Of a stretch of 64,000 bases of DNA, positions 43,544 to 52,820 are shown one piece after another. Position 1 is the first letter of the stretch. Each line of letters opens with the position of its first letter. Below the pieces are notes generated by a model, which did no database searches, had not been told where the DNA came from, and worked only from the letters and a program-made list of their open reading frames with translations. A program made the position numbers and the translations under genes. The DNA comes from Brevinematales bacterium (GTDB lineage: Bacteria; Spirochaetota; Brevinematia; Brevinematales; Thermospiraceae), in NCBI GenBank assembly GCA_013177995.1, contig JABLXN010000003.1, positions 1 to 64,000 on the forward strand. Direction: 5' to 3'.

Positions 43544-45808
43544 ATGAAAAAAATATTTCTGTTTTTCTTCCTTCCACTCCTGTGCTATGGGCTCTCGTTG
43601 TCTTCCAGTCTCACCACCATTTCAGAACCTGTTTTCTTGGCTACCAAAGGAAATCCCCCAGGGGCTGAAAAGATAGACTTCGACGACAGTTCCTGGACCC
43701 GCCTACGTATGCCCACCAATCTCAGGACGGTTCTGGGAGAGGCTGAAGACTACTGGGTTAGGCTTCATGTGTATGTACCCAAAAACCATTCTGAGCTATC
43801 AGCTCTATGCGTGGGTTTCATTTACACGTCGGATGCTTTTTATCTCAACGGTACCCTAAAAGGCGACCGTGGTCTCTATCCCCTCTTTTCTAATCAACAT
43901 GATGTGATTCGCTTTTATTTTCTTTACCCACTTCAAAAAGGAGAAACCAACATTTTGGCCTGGCACATCAAAGGAAACTTTGAAAACTATACAGGAATGC
44001 AACGCTTCTCCATTATCATAGGTCCGGCTCACAAACTATTCTGGAAAATCTATTCGCTTGATGTGATCAGCTTGGGCTTTTTGATTGTCTATAGTGTTAT
44101 TATGATGTATTTTTTTCTCTTTTTTCTCCGTCGTCCCATAGAAAAAGACTATCTCTTTTTTGCCCTTTTCCTTTTTTTCCTTATTCTTTATTCCCTGGCA
44201 AGATTACAAATTAAGCATTTTGTTTTTACCAACTATACCTTCTGGAAACAAAGTGAATTTATTGGATACTATCTTCTTTTACCTACAGTTCTTCTTTTCT
44301 TCAGACAATTTTTACAACGAACAGATTTATTTGGGAAAATTCTTGTTTTTCTTACCCTTCTTATGGGAATACCAGGCATAATTATTGCACTTCTCAAAGA
44401 TTGGGGACTTGCGAATACCTATAACTTCAAAATCTATCAAATAAGCGTTTTCCCTGTTTCTATTTTATACATCATAGGGATTCTTGTGATCTCAGCACAA
44501 AAAAGAAAAGAAGCTTTATGGTTACTGATCGGATTTTTGTTTTTGCCTTTTGGAATTGTCTATGACATTCTTGTGGCAAGGGGAATTATATCTACTACCC
44601 CTATTTTTCCCTTCGTCTTTTTCGGCTTCGTCATCTTTTTTGCTCTTGTGTTAGCCAACAGGTTTGTCCAGCTCTACTACGAACTGGAAGACCTCAACAA
44701 AAATCTTGAACAAAAAGTCCACGATCGAACCCGTGAATTAGAAGAAAGCAATGAACGCCTCCTCCAGGCTCAGAAACAAATCCAGTTTGAACTTGAACTC
44801 GCCCAGCGAATCCAGCAGTCCATGATGCCAACACAGTTTGACAGCATGCATCCTGTGAAACTCCATGGAACCTACCTCCCGATGGAGGAACTGGGGGGAG
44901 ACTTCTACGATGTCTACAAAACAGAAAACCGTTATCTCCATCTCATTATTGCCGATGTTTCCGGTCATGGAGTGCCTTCAGCTCTCATCGCCATGATGGC
45001 CAAGGCTTTCATAAACTACTATAGTGAACATAATCCTCACCCCGCCTCTGTAGTCTCCTCTGTGAATAACGACCTTTGCCGCCAGTTAAATGATGTAGAA
45101 AACTACCTCACCCTCTTCTATGCGGTTGTAGATACAGCCACCAATACCCTCTCGTATGTCAATGCGGGCCATGTCACCATCTTTCTTCTCAAGCAAAACG
45201 GAGAGATCAAAAAACTCCCCGCCCAAACACCCTTTTTGGGCAAATTCGAAAATCTTCACTTCTCCGAAGAAACCCTCTCTCTGGAAGCAGGTGACAAACT
45301 GATTCTCTACACGGATGGCATCACCGAAAGTCGCAATGAAAACAATACCCTCTTTGGAGAAGGCCACCTCATGGATATCCTTTCTCTTCACAGCACCCTC
45401 TCTCCAGAAGAACTTACCTCTCTTATTCTCAACGAACTTGATAAGTTTCGTGGAAATGTCCCCTATGGGGATGATATTACGCTTCTCGTGGTTGAATTCC
45501 CCGCTGAAGCCAAAGAAATCATCCATCAGGAAGATATTGGCAAACTCTATGAGAAAGCCCTGATAAACTACAAAAACAAGCATCTGGAAGAAGCAGAAAA
45601 ACTCCTCACCATCCTCCTCAATCAGCACGCCATGTCTCCTGAAGACACTTACCGTATTTCCATTCTTGCCGGAAATCTTGCCTCCCAGCTGAATAAATGG
45701 CAGGATGCCTATACGTACTGGAAAAAAGCCCTTGATATCCATCCAGAGAATGAAAAACTCAGGGCCAATGTCCTTGCTCTTGAAAAAAGACTTGACAAAA
45801 AACCATAA
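43544..45808 (+). CDS. Membrane SpoIIE phosphatase with 7TM-DISM-type sensor
   Basis: A 754-aa protein. Residues 1-18 are a signal sequence. An extracytoplasmic beta-sandwich follows to about 190 (DFDDSSWTRLRMPTN is a carbohydrate-binding-like fold start), then about seven membrane spans (190-400), a coiled coil (NLEQKVHDRTRELEESNERL) and a SpoIIE domain at about 420-645. Metal motifs are intact: LGGDFYDV, IADVSGHGVPSALI, NAGH, LYTDGITES, YGDDITLLVV. A short TPR tail ends the protein. The frame opens at 43271, but ATG 43544 with GGGAGAG before it gives the signal sequence. Its STAS partner is not adjacent. Confidence 0.9.
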   Translation: MKKIFLFFFLPLLCYGLSLSSSLTTISEPVFLATKGNPPGAEKIDFDDSSWTRLRMPTNLRTVLGEAEDYWVRLHVYVPKNHSELSALCVGFIYTSDAFYLNGTLKGDRGLYPLFSNQHDVIRFYFLYPLQKGETNILAWHIKGNFENYTGMQRFSIIIGPAHKLFWKIYSLDVISLGFLIVYSVIMMYFFLFFLRRPIEKDYLFFALFLFFLILYSLARLQIKHFVFTNYTFWKQSEFIGYYLLLPTVLLFFRQFLQRTDLFGKILVFLTLLMGIPGIIIALLKDWGLANTYNFKIYQISVFPVSILYIIGILVISAQKRKEALWLLIGFLFLPFGIVYDILVARGIISTTPIFPFVFFGFVIFFALVLANRFVQLYYELEDLNKNLEQKVHDRTRELEESNERLLQAQKQIQFELELAQRIQQSMMPTQFDSMHPVKLHGTYLPMEELGGDFYDVYKTENRYLHLIIADVSGHGVPSALIAMMAKAFINYYSEHNPHPASVVSSVNNDLCRQLNDVENYLTLFYAVVDTATNTLSYVNAGHVTIFLLKQNGEIKKLPAQTPFLGKFENLHFSEETLSLEAGDKLILYTDGITESRNENNTLFGEGHLMDILSLHSTLSPEELTSLILNELDKFRGNVPYGDDITLLVVEFPAEAKEIIHQEDIGKLYEKALINYKNKHLEEAEKLLTILLNQHAMSPEDTYRISILAGNLASQLNKWQDAYTYWKKALDIHPENEKLRANVLALEKRLDKKP

Positions 45809-45823
45809 AGACAGGAGGTTTCT

Positions 45824-46018
45824 ATGAGTTCGTCTCTCATGCTCATGATTGGTGGTTCTCTCACTGGTCTTCTCTTTCTCGTGGTACTTCTGATGGGACT
45901 GAAAATCATCCCCGGTGGACTGGTATGGCACAAGCGTATAGGTATCACCGCCATGATACTTGGCATAGGCCACGCCATTGGTGGCATACTCAACTTCTTT
46001 GGACTTTTGCCCTTTTAA
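45824..46018 (+). CDS. 64-aa two-span membrane protein
   Basis: A small gene with AGGAGG at 45812-45817 and ATG at 45824. The product has two hydrophobic segments (LMLMIGGSLTGLLFLVVLLM and ITAMILGIGHAIGGILNFFG) around a short basic loop (WHKR). No family is recognised. It sits 15 bases after the SpoIIE gene and 3 before the hydrolase gene, so it is part of that operon; the ribosome site and spacing argue that it is real. Confidence 0.75.
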   Translation: MSSSLMLMIGGSLTGLLFLVVLLMGLKIIPGGLVWHKRIGITAMILGIGHAIGGILNFFGLLPF

Positions 46019-46021
46019 CCA

Positions 46022-47293
46022 ATGAGATACCACCTCTGGCTCCTCAATGCTACGGAATCCCTTCTTGCCCCTCGTTCTATCCAGAAAAAAATAGAACACT
46101 TGTTTGACGTTCCCCTTCTCTGGGAAACACGTACAATCGAAGAAAACAGCGTCTGTAACCTCATGCCAGATGAAGAGTACTTTGTCCCTATGGCCATCAA
46201 GTGCTTAGGCAGTCTCTGGGACCATCCCTCAGAGATGACCACTGAAGGAAAACGTATCCTTTCCCAGATGAAAAAACTCTACTTTGAACGATGGAAACTC
46301 CCCTCATGGGAAAGCTTCTGGGATCAAACCTCGGATTTTCATTCGATGAAGACACCTATAGGAGTGGGATACTACGATCTCATCCGGAGCCGTCACAAAG
46401 AAGGCGATAAACACATCCTCATTGGCTACAGTCAGGGAGGGGTGGTGGCAAGATTCCTTGCCTTTATAGATGAATACCTCTTTGGTAATCATCTGATTGA
46501 TGGTGTTATCACCATTGCTTCTCCCCTGCGAGGTTCCCCCCTCGCCGATCCCTTTCATAGAGAAGAAGTCACCAATGCCATGATCAAGATCCTTTTGGCC
46601 CTCTTTTCCTTCTACAAAGAGTATGATGCAATACCTGGCTTTGTGCGGGTTATCAGTTCTCTTGAAAAAAGGATCGACTTCGAAGATGTCTATTCCCTTC
46701 TTTCTGATTGGACCACTGAAAGCCTTTCCCTTGGGAATGTCTCCCCCTACTATCCAGCCATCGGAAAGTACCTTGCCACCTTCCTCAAGTGGCTCTCCGG
46801 CCTAAGGGGTATCAAAGAGAGTGCCTTCTGGGAACTCGCTCCAGAACGGGTCATAAGCCCTTTTTCTGTGCTTGGTCTGGTTCAAAAACCCCTCAAAGCC
46901 CATACCGCCGCTATCGTTACCTGCAATCATTCTGTTTATGATATCGCCCGTGATTATTTTGCCCTCACCCAGGGAAACTGGATTCGATGGCTCTGGAAAA
47001 TAGGCAAAGAATGGCTTCTCTCTCAAAAAGTAGGGGGCCAAAGCCTCAAAAGAAATCTTCTCACCATCCAGAACCTCTATGACAGAGAGATTATGGGGCT
47101 TGGTGAAGGAGAGGCTCATGATTTTATGGTTCCCGCTGAGAGGCAATACATAGAAAAATCGCCTTCCTTAGGACTTTTCTTTGCCTCCAGGGCAAGCCAT
47201 CTCAGCGGCAAAGATCCCTTCTCCCCTGGAGGAAAAGAGATTCTACAAGCAATTATATCTGCTATGAAAAAATATACCCTATGCCAGAAGTAA
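46022..47293 (+). CDS. Lipase-like alpha/beta hydrolase
   Basis: A 423-aa protein with the nucleophile elbow GYSQGGVVARFLAF near residues 139-152 and a later CNHSVYD that could hold the catalytic His. The short lid-like section NHLIDGVITIASPLRGSPLA is typical of lipase or PGAP1-like hydrolases. No signal sequence is visible, so it is probably cytosolic. The substrate is unknown. Its ATG comes 3 bases after the preceding stop, with little ribosome site of its own. The stop overlaps the next gene by 13 bases. Confidence 0.8.
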   Translation: MRYHLWLLNATESLLAPRSIQKKIEHLFDVPLLWETRTIEENSVCNLMPDEEYFVPMAIKCLGSLWDHPSEMTTEGKRILSQMKKLYFERWKLPSWESFWDQTSDFHSMKTPIGVGYYDLIRSRHKEGDKHILIGYSQGGVVARFLAFIDEYLFGNHLIDGVITIASPLRGSPLADPFHREEVTNAMIKILLALFSFYKEYDAIPGFVRVISSLEKRIDFEDVYSLLSDWTTESLSLGNVSPYYPAIGKYLATFLKWLSGLRGIKESAFWELAPERVISPFSVLGLVQKPLKAHTAAIVTCNHSVYDIARDYFALTQGNWIRWLWKIGKEWLLSQKVGGQSLKRNLLTIQNLYDREIMGLGEGEAHDFMVPAERQYIEKSPSLGLFFASRASHLSGKDPFSPGGKEILQAIISAMKKYTLCQK

Positions 47294-47994
47294 CTCTTCG
47301 TCTCTACGGTTATTTGGCCAAAATCGCCGGGAAAAGAGAAATTTCTCTCTCTTTTCCTCTCCTTCCTACAGTCAAGCACCTTGCGGAACACCTTGGCATT
47401 CCCCACATAGAGATAGACCTGATTCTTATCAACGGAGAAGAGAAAGATTTTTCGGCCATTCCTCTCCATGGTGATAGAGTCGCCCTCTATCCTCGATGGC
47501 ATCATCTCCCGGTAAGCCATCTCCAGGAGAATCCCCCTCAACTCGCTTTTGTCGTGGATGTGAATTTAGGCCAACTCGCCAAACTCCTCAGAATGCTTGG
47601 TTTTGATACTCTTTATAATAATCATTATACAGACAGAGAACTTCTTGAGATTGTACATGAGGAAAAACGTATCCTTCTCACCAGAGATAAGGCCCTGCTG
47701 TATCACCAATCTGTGAAATGGGGACACTGGGTAATGGCCACCAATCCCTATGAGCAAATCGCAGAAGTTGTTGATCTCTATAATCTCTATGACCATCTTT
47801 TTCCGCTCACACGTTGCCTTCTATGTAATGAACCCCTCATTTCCATAGACAAAAAGTCTATTGAGCCCCAGCTTCCCCCTCGAGTAAAAGAATGGTGTGA
47901 AGAATTTTACCTATGCCCCACGTGCAAGCGAGTTTATTGGAAGGGAAGCCATTACGATCACATGATGGCATGGATAGAAAAATTGCGAAAATAA
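47281..47994 (+). CDS. Mut7-C RNase-domain protein with ubiquitin-like N-terminus
   Basis: A 237-aa protein. Residues 1-80 read as a ThiS/MoaD-like beta-grasp fold (VTLRLYGYLAKIAGKREISL). The rest is the Mut7-C PIN-like nuclease domain: VVDVNLGQLAKLLRMLGFDT, LLTRDKALL, and a C-terminal zinc ribbon with CLLCNEP and CPTCKRVYW. The combination is a known architecture; its RNA target is unknown. The start lies within the hydrolase gene, and a strong terminator follows 4 bases after the stop, so it closes the operon that begins with the SpoIIE phosphatase. Confidence 0.88.
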   Translation: MPEVTLRLYGYLAKIAGKREISLSFPLLPTVKHLAEHLGIPHIEIDLILINGEEKDFSAIPLHGDRVALYPRWHHLPVSHLQENPPQLAFVVDVNLGQLAKLLRMLGFDTLYNNHYTDRELLEIVHEEKRILLTRDKALLYHQSVKWGHWVMATNPYEQIAEVVDLYNLYDHLFPLTRCLLCNEPLISIDKKSIEPQLPPRVKEWCEEFYLCPTCKRVYWKGSHYDHMMAWIEKLRK

Positions 47995-47998
47995 AAAA

Positions 47999-48025
47999 AG
48001 CGCCAGGAGAACCTGGCGCTTTTTG
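47999..48025. terminator. Bidirectional terminator between Mut7-C and amylase genes
   Basis: Perfect 9-bp stem AGCGCCAGG (47999-48007) and CCTGGCGCT (48012-48020), loop AGAA, with T on the right (48020-48025) and A on the left, so it can serve both convergent genes. Confidence 0.88.
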
Positions 48026-48031
48026 TTTGTC

Positions 48032-51000
48032 CTACCGCAAATACAAACCATCGACACCAATCTTGCCCGGACCATTGAGAACATAAATCCCGGCTGAGTT
48101 AGCTTTGACAGTAAAGGTAATAGTACCATTATTCACCGTAATCACATTCCCCGTCACGGCATCTCGATAGGTTCCATTACGCACTCCAGAAACGGTAATC
48201 GTCTGCTGACTTCCGATGGTAAGTCCAACCACTACATAACTCTCACCATTGTTGTAATCTCGGACAAAACTGATTCCACTTCCCCATTCGTTTACCTGCT
48301 GCATGGGAGCCTTTTGCAGAGCAGGAATAGCCCGACGAATTTGATTGAGACGTTTGATATGCTGATAGAGAGGATGAGACTGGGTTGTAGAAATCTTTGT
48401 AGCCGTCAGATTATCCCCATAGTAGGCTCTTCCAGTCTGATCAATAGTCATGGTAGCATTCACAATATCCTGTGGAGCCCCTTTCTGAAATTCAATTTCC
48501 TCTCCATAGTACAGACAAGGTATTCCTCGAATCGTCCAGAGAAGATTGTAGGCAGCCGCAGCCATCCATTGTTCCCCTTTGAAGCGGTACATAAAATCAT
48601 TATCAGGTCCCACGTCGTGATTTTGTAGGAAAGTGACAAGTTTTGTTGCGTCCCCATAGACCCAGTCCATGGCAAGAATACCGCCAACCCCACTGAACGA
48701 TCCCTTGCTTACATTATCTCTAAAGGTAGAGAAAAGCGAGAAATCCAATACCGAGAACCCTGAATCTCCACCCGAGTTGGGATTGTTTTCATCATTGCCG
48801 AGACGTGTATACCACCAGGGACGAAGCCTTGAAGGAGCATTGTCTCCCCCTAAGTTTCCCCACCCTGTACCTTTGACCAGGTTCTCACCAAAGACAAAGA
48901 GAGAGGGCTTTCTGGCCTTCCAGCGATTCACAAAACCGTTGAGCAGGCTACTACGTTCCACATGTTTCACCGTATCAAGACGAATCGCATCAACCCCCAT
49001 ATCAAGATAGCGATAGATAGCTTCATTGATATAATTTCTGACCACTTCACTCTCGGTATTGAGGTCAATACAATCACCCGCCATACTGGTTACCCAGAGT
49101 CTCTCAGGATTTTCCCAATCGCCGCCCTGTACATAACCAGCCTGGTGATACCAATCATTGATGGTCGTTCCAGCTACAGTCGTGCCCGTCAGAGGATAGA
49201 ATGTTCCAAAGAATTTCCCGCCATCGTTAATATTGAGAGGAGCACCGGTTACCTGATCATAGATAACATTGGTACCATAAGGATCACTTGTCTGGTAGGC
49301 TTTGAACCAGGAGGGAGCGATGGGGTTGTCATTGTCCTCCCGATAAGGATGTTTGTAGTCGCCGAGATTGTAGAGATATGGCCAGTTTGCCCAGTTAGTG
49401 GAACTCACCGGCGTTCCCTGAGGTCGGAAGTATTTGATGGGATAACGAGAGAGCCACACCTTACCACGAATCCCATAGCTTGAGGAGTGATTGACCACCA
49501 CATCCATCACTATCTTGAGCCCTTTGGCATGAGCGGCATTGATCAGATCCTGAAAGGTAGCCCCAGGGGATTCAAGACGGGGATCCACCTTTGTCCAGTC
49601 ATAAATATGATATCCATGATAGTCGAGACCACTTCTGTTCTCAAATGGGGGAGTAATCCAGATAGCAGTGAAACCAAGGTCTTTGATATAATCTAACTTC
49701 TCAATGAGCCCTTTGAAGTCTCCTCTCCAGTGAGGATCTCCCACCTTGATACGATCACGATTATAATAATTGTTGTTAGGATCACCATCATAGAAGCGAG
49801 TGGTGATCACAAAGTAAATCGTCTCCTCTCGAAAATCCACACCTGTAGGCTGGCTTCCCACCACCACACTCACACTGTCCTCAGCCGTATTGCCCGCTGT
49901 ATTACTCACCTGAACACGTACCGTTTTTGTCCCTGCTGTGCTAAAGGTGAGAGAAATAGCTGCTGTCGCGGAGAAGGCTGTATCCCATGTCCCGTTCCCA
50001 TCCGTATCCCAGCGAAAACGAAGGGCAGAAAGGCTATCCTTCTCATCATAGGAGTTGGAAGCATTGAAAAAGAAGGTCGTGGATGTGGTTCCAGTCGTCG
50101 GAGAAGCACTCAAAACAGGAATAGGAATACGAACCATGCGGAAGGTCACCGAATTGGTAGTCGAACAAAGCCCTGCGGTGTCCTTCGCATAGACATAGAC
50201 TCTGTTTGTCCCCTCAGGCAGGTCATAGATAACCCTCCAGTTAGAACTATTGGCATCCACCAAAACAAAACTGCCATTATTGGTTTTGACATACACACCG
50301 GCCACTCCCCTGTTATCCCACACCGTCCCCTGAATGGTAATCGTAGGCGTTTTGGCACTGGAATTATTGGTTGGGGAAGTAATAGTCACCACAGGTCTTG
50401 TTGTATCCGGACCATTGGGATTGTTGGTCGTTATCATACCATTGGATACCCAGATCTCTCTGTCAGATGTTCTGTAGTCCATATTATTGTTATTGTCCCA
50501 GGTACCACTTCCATTGTTGAACACAAAGGTAAGAACATTGGAATACATCGGAATTTCTTTCACATACCAGGAGCCGCCCTCTGCTGCCATCGTTTGACCA
50601 GGAACAGAAGTCCATCCCAGCCCATTATTATAGTGAATATTGACTGTTGTCCACCCTGTGCGAAAATAGTGGACCTTGATACTATTGGTATTGGTAACCA
50701 CAGAAAGCGATCTGACCACCAGTTTCTCTTCATTTTCATAGTAAATAAATTCATATTTGCCGTTAGCCGGAATAGAAAGGGTAATATTTCCCCCACCCTG
50801 AGCAAGAGAAGTCACCGTCTGGGGAAGAGATGTCCCACTCGAAGAACCAAGCCCTCGGTTGATATCCCAGGCGTTATTCATCGCTAACTTATACGATACA
50901 GAACCAGCAGAAAGAGTAATCTCTCCCCTCCAGACATAGTTCGACACAAGCGTCAATGCGGGAGCAGATGTTGCCGACCAGCTTCCTAAATCTGCCGTAC

Positions 51001-51508
51001 TTCCCGGTACCCTCACGACGGTGTATTTTGACACTGGTCCTGTTGAAGTTGCCACCGTTACCGTAAGTTTCTCCTGTCCCTCGTAATAGGTAAACGTATA
51101 ATAGCCGTTGGAAGGCACAGAAAGGGTAATATTTCCCCCACCCTGAGCAAGAGAACTCACCGTCTGGGGAAGAGATGTCCCACTCGAAGAACCAAGCCCT
51201 CGGTTGATATCCCATGCATTATTCATCGCCAATTTGTACGACACAGAACCTGCCTTGAGATACACAATCCCCTGCCAGACCCCATTGGAGATAAGAGAGA
51301 GCGCCGGCGCCGTAGAAGCCGACCAGTTGGAGAGTTCAGCCACACTCCCCGTCACTCTCACCACAGAATACCCCGAAGAAAAAGTCGCATAGGCAATAGC
51401 AGGGGCCTTCTTTGCCTCTTCGTTTGCCTGCTGCACCTCAGGGGCTGTCAATTGGCATGCCACCAAGAAGACACTCATACCTAATCCCACCAGCCATCGG
51501 TTTTTCAT
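48032..51508 (-). CDS. Multi-module GH13 alpha-amylase lipoprotein with starch-binding domains
   Basis: A 1158-aa surface or periplasmic lipoprotein: signal peptide with lipobox VFLVACQ near residues 11-17. Two near-identical starch-binding-type modules follow (each with SYKLAMNNAWDINRGLGSSS), then a CBM25-like module (FRTGWTTVNIHYNN), a bacterial Ig-like module, a PKD-like module (DTDGNGTWDTAFS), and a GH13 barrel from about residue 530 with C-terminal beta domain. Catalytic residues: Asp in DAIRLDT, Glu in VFGENLV, Asp in FLQNHD. It should cut starch or glycogen outside the cytoplasm. ATG 51508 with AAAAGGAGG is the start; the frame runs back to 51703. Three repeated ATTTCAAGAATAT boxes lie upstream. 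Confidence 0.92.
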   Translation of the reverse strand: MKNRWLVGLGMSVFLVACQLTAPEVQQANEEAKKAPAIAYATFSSGYSVVRVTGSVAELSNWSASTAPALSLISNGVWQGIVYLKAGSVSYKLAMNNAWDINRGLGSSSGTSLPQTVSSLAQGGGNITLSVPSNGYYTFTYYEGQEKLTVTVATSTGPVSKYTVVRVPGSTADLGSWSATSAPALTLVSNYVWRGEITLSAGSVSYKLAMNNAWDINRGLGSSSGTSLPQTVTSLAQGGGNITLSIPANGKYEFIYYENEEKLVVRSLSVVTNTNSIKVHYFRTGWTTVNIHYNNGLGWTSVPGQTMAAEGGSWYVKEIPMYSNVLTFVFNNGSGTWDNNNNMDYRTSDREIWVSNGMITTNNPNGPDTTRPVVTITSPTNNSSAKTPTITIQGTVWDNRGVAGVYVKTNNGSFVLVDANSSNWRVIYDLPEGTNRVYVYAKDTAGLCSTTNSVTFRMVRIPIPVLSASPTTGTTSTTFFFNASNSYDEKDSLSALRFRWDTDGNGTWDTAFSATAAISLTFSTAGTKTVRVQVSNTAGNTAEDSVSVVVGSQPTGVDFREETIYFVITTRFYDGDPNNNYYNRDRIKVGDPHWRGDFKGLIEKLDYIKDLGFTAIWITPPFENRSGLDYHGYHIYDWTKVDPRLESPGATFQDLINAAHAKGLKIVMDVVVNHSSSYGIRGKVWLSRYPIKYFRPQGTPVSSTNWANWPYLYNLGDYKHPYREDNDNPIAPSWFKAYQTSDPYGTNVIYDQVTGAPLNINDGGKFFGTFYPLTGTTVAGTTINDWYHQAGYVQGGDWENPERLWVTSMAGDCIDLNTESEVVRNYINEAIYRYLDMGVDAIRLDTVKHVERSSLLNGFVNRWKARKPSLFVFGENLVKGTGWGNLGGDNAPSRLRPWWYTRLGNDENNPNSGGDSGFSVLDFSLFSTFRDNVSKGSFSGVGGILAMDWVYGDATKLVTFLQNHDVGPDNDFMYRFKGEQWMAAAAYNLLWTIRGIPCLYYGEEIEFQKGAPQDIVNATMTIDQTGRAYYGDNLTATKISTTQSHPLYQHIKRLNQIRRAIPALQKAPMQQVNEWGSGISFVRDYNNGESYVVVGLTIGSQQTITVSGVRNGTYRDAVTGNVITVNNGTITFTVKANSAGIYVLNGPGKIGVDGLYLR

Positions 51509-51527
51509 ACCGACCTCCTTTTCAGCA

Positions 51528-51598
51528 ATTTCAAGAATATTGCAAGAAATATGCCAAAACATATCAATATTCCAAATGTATAATATTTCAAGAATATA
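51528..51598 (-). promoter_or_regulatory. Three repeated boxes upstream of the amylase gene
   Basis: Box consensus ATTTCAAGAATAT on the plus strand: 51528-51541, 51539-51552 (ATTGCAAGAAATAT) and 51585-51598. The first two start 11 bp apart, one DNA turn. They lie 20-90 bp before the start codon, a typical place for operator boxes. No confident -35/-10 pair was found, though a TTGAAA lies within the distal box. Confidence 0.4.
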
Positions 51599-51784
51599 TA
51601 TAGAAATACCTTCTGCGAAAAGAAAAAAGAATAAGCAATAAAAAATAAACCCATTGCATAAGAGTTTCACATTATGCCCTTCGTAAAAATGCATTTTGCA
51701 CAATTGTTTTTTTGATACTTTTTCCTCTTTTTTTATCCGGAAAAAAACAAAAAAGTTTTCTTCATTTCAAGACCTCTTTTTGCT

Positions 51785-51861
51785 CTCTCCTTTTTTCAAA
51801 AAAGTATCCAAAAAGCCATTGAAATGAAAAGAAATAACAACACGTCATTTGAAAAATAGGA
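51785..51861. repeat. 79-bp palindromic element, copy 2 (diverged)
   Basis: The left arm is identical to the 17-bp arm at 33108; the right arm (about 51847-51861) is decayed. The internal A-rich sequence (CATTGAAATGAAAAGAAATA) resembles 33138-33160. It adjoins the left end of large repeat B. Confidence 0.5.
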
Positions 51862-51865
51862 AATA

Positions 51866-52708
51866 TGCCGTTCCACACACATACAGAATGGTTATCTTCA
51901 CCTAAACACTGAATACTTATTCAACCATTTTTCTTCCTTCAATTTTGGGCCACTTTTGTTACTTATCTTCCTTACTTCTACGAAGCGCTCCCGCGCGGGG
52001 CAGAAGGGGCCTTGTCCTCGCCCTATGCTCTCGCATGCGCCCCGGACGGAAGTTCGGCCGCTTTTGCGGGCCATGGGAGGACGTTTCTCTTCGGAGGGTA
52101 AGTCCTTCCTCCGAAGGCGACCCCCACTCCTCCTCCTGACGTTGGGAGAAGCACTTCCGTGCGGGACAAAAGGGGCTCCGCCCCTTTTGAAATCCCCGCC
52201 CCGCCCCTGCACCGGTTTCTGTAGCATTCCGTCCACCGTCTCATCTTGCTGGCTGGAAGAAAAACCTGTAGTCTCCCTCTCTTCTGTAGCCGCCCGGGGA
52301 CAGACCTCCATGTCTGACCCCGGTCTTCCTCGCCACCTCCTGTGGCTCGGACATCGGCAGGAGAACGGGACCTTCTCCCACCAGCCCGCATGGCTTCAAC
52401 CCCCTTCGGGGCTTCTCTCACCCTGCACCGTAGCAGAGGCGGGGATGGGCTATGGCGATGTTTCAGCAACAGGAAACCGTATGGGGATAGAAGAACCCGG
52501 GGCTATCACCATATTTCAGCAGAACAACCGTTAGGTTAAACGTTTAACCAGCGAAACCTTTGGCTGAAACATGGTAATAGCCATATTTTGCTGCCATGTT
52601 TTCAAGGCCAACTTTTTCCTATCACGTATCATAACAGAAAGTTTTTGGATTATTTTCCTTCTTTGTCAAATGTGGAGATAGGTATCCAGTTTCATATGTG
52701 GAACGACA
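51866..52708. repeat. Large GC-rich repeat, copy B, with inverted ends
   Basis: Starts TGCCGTTCCACA (51866-51877) and ends TGTGGAACGACA (52697-52708), an 11/12 inverted match. Left 230 and right 200 bases match copy A; the middle differs and includes GGGGC-TCC-GCCCC-type stems. The motif GCTATGGCGATGTTTCAGC occurs at 52449, 52501 and inverted at 52562-52582, with a perfect 16-bp palindrome GGTTAAACGTTTAACC at 52534-52549. No gene is called. It accounts for most of the 1.3-kb gap between the amylase and ABC-transporter genes; 51599-51784 before it shows only A/T-rich DNA. Confidence 0.75.
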
Positions 52709-52748
52709 CTTAAAAAATAAGAAAATAATAGCCCCACCATCCACTTTT

Positions 52749-52777
52749 TTGCATCATTTCCACAAAAGTGCTATAAT
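52749..52777 (+). promoter_or_regulatory. Promoter of the ABC-exporter/GT2 operon
   Basis: TTGCAT (52749-52754), 17 bp, TATAAT (52772-52777), 43 bases before the ATG. It lies 40 bases beyond the end of large repeat B. Confidence 0.75.
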
Positions 52778-52820
52778 ATACCCTTGAAAACCACAAAAAT
52801 TCTCCATACAAGGAGATCCT

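Noticed and set aside
49730-50887. 385-aa open frame antisense to the amylase gene
   Set aside because: It lies wholly within the amylase modules on the other strand, with no ribosome site or family features.
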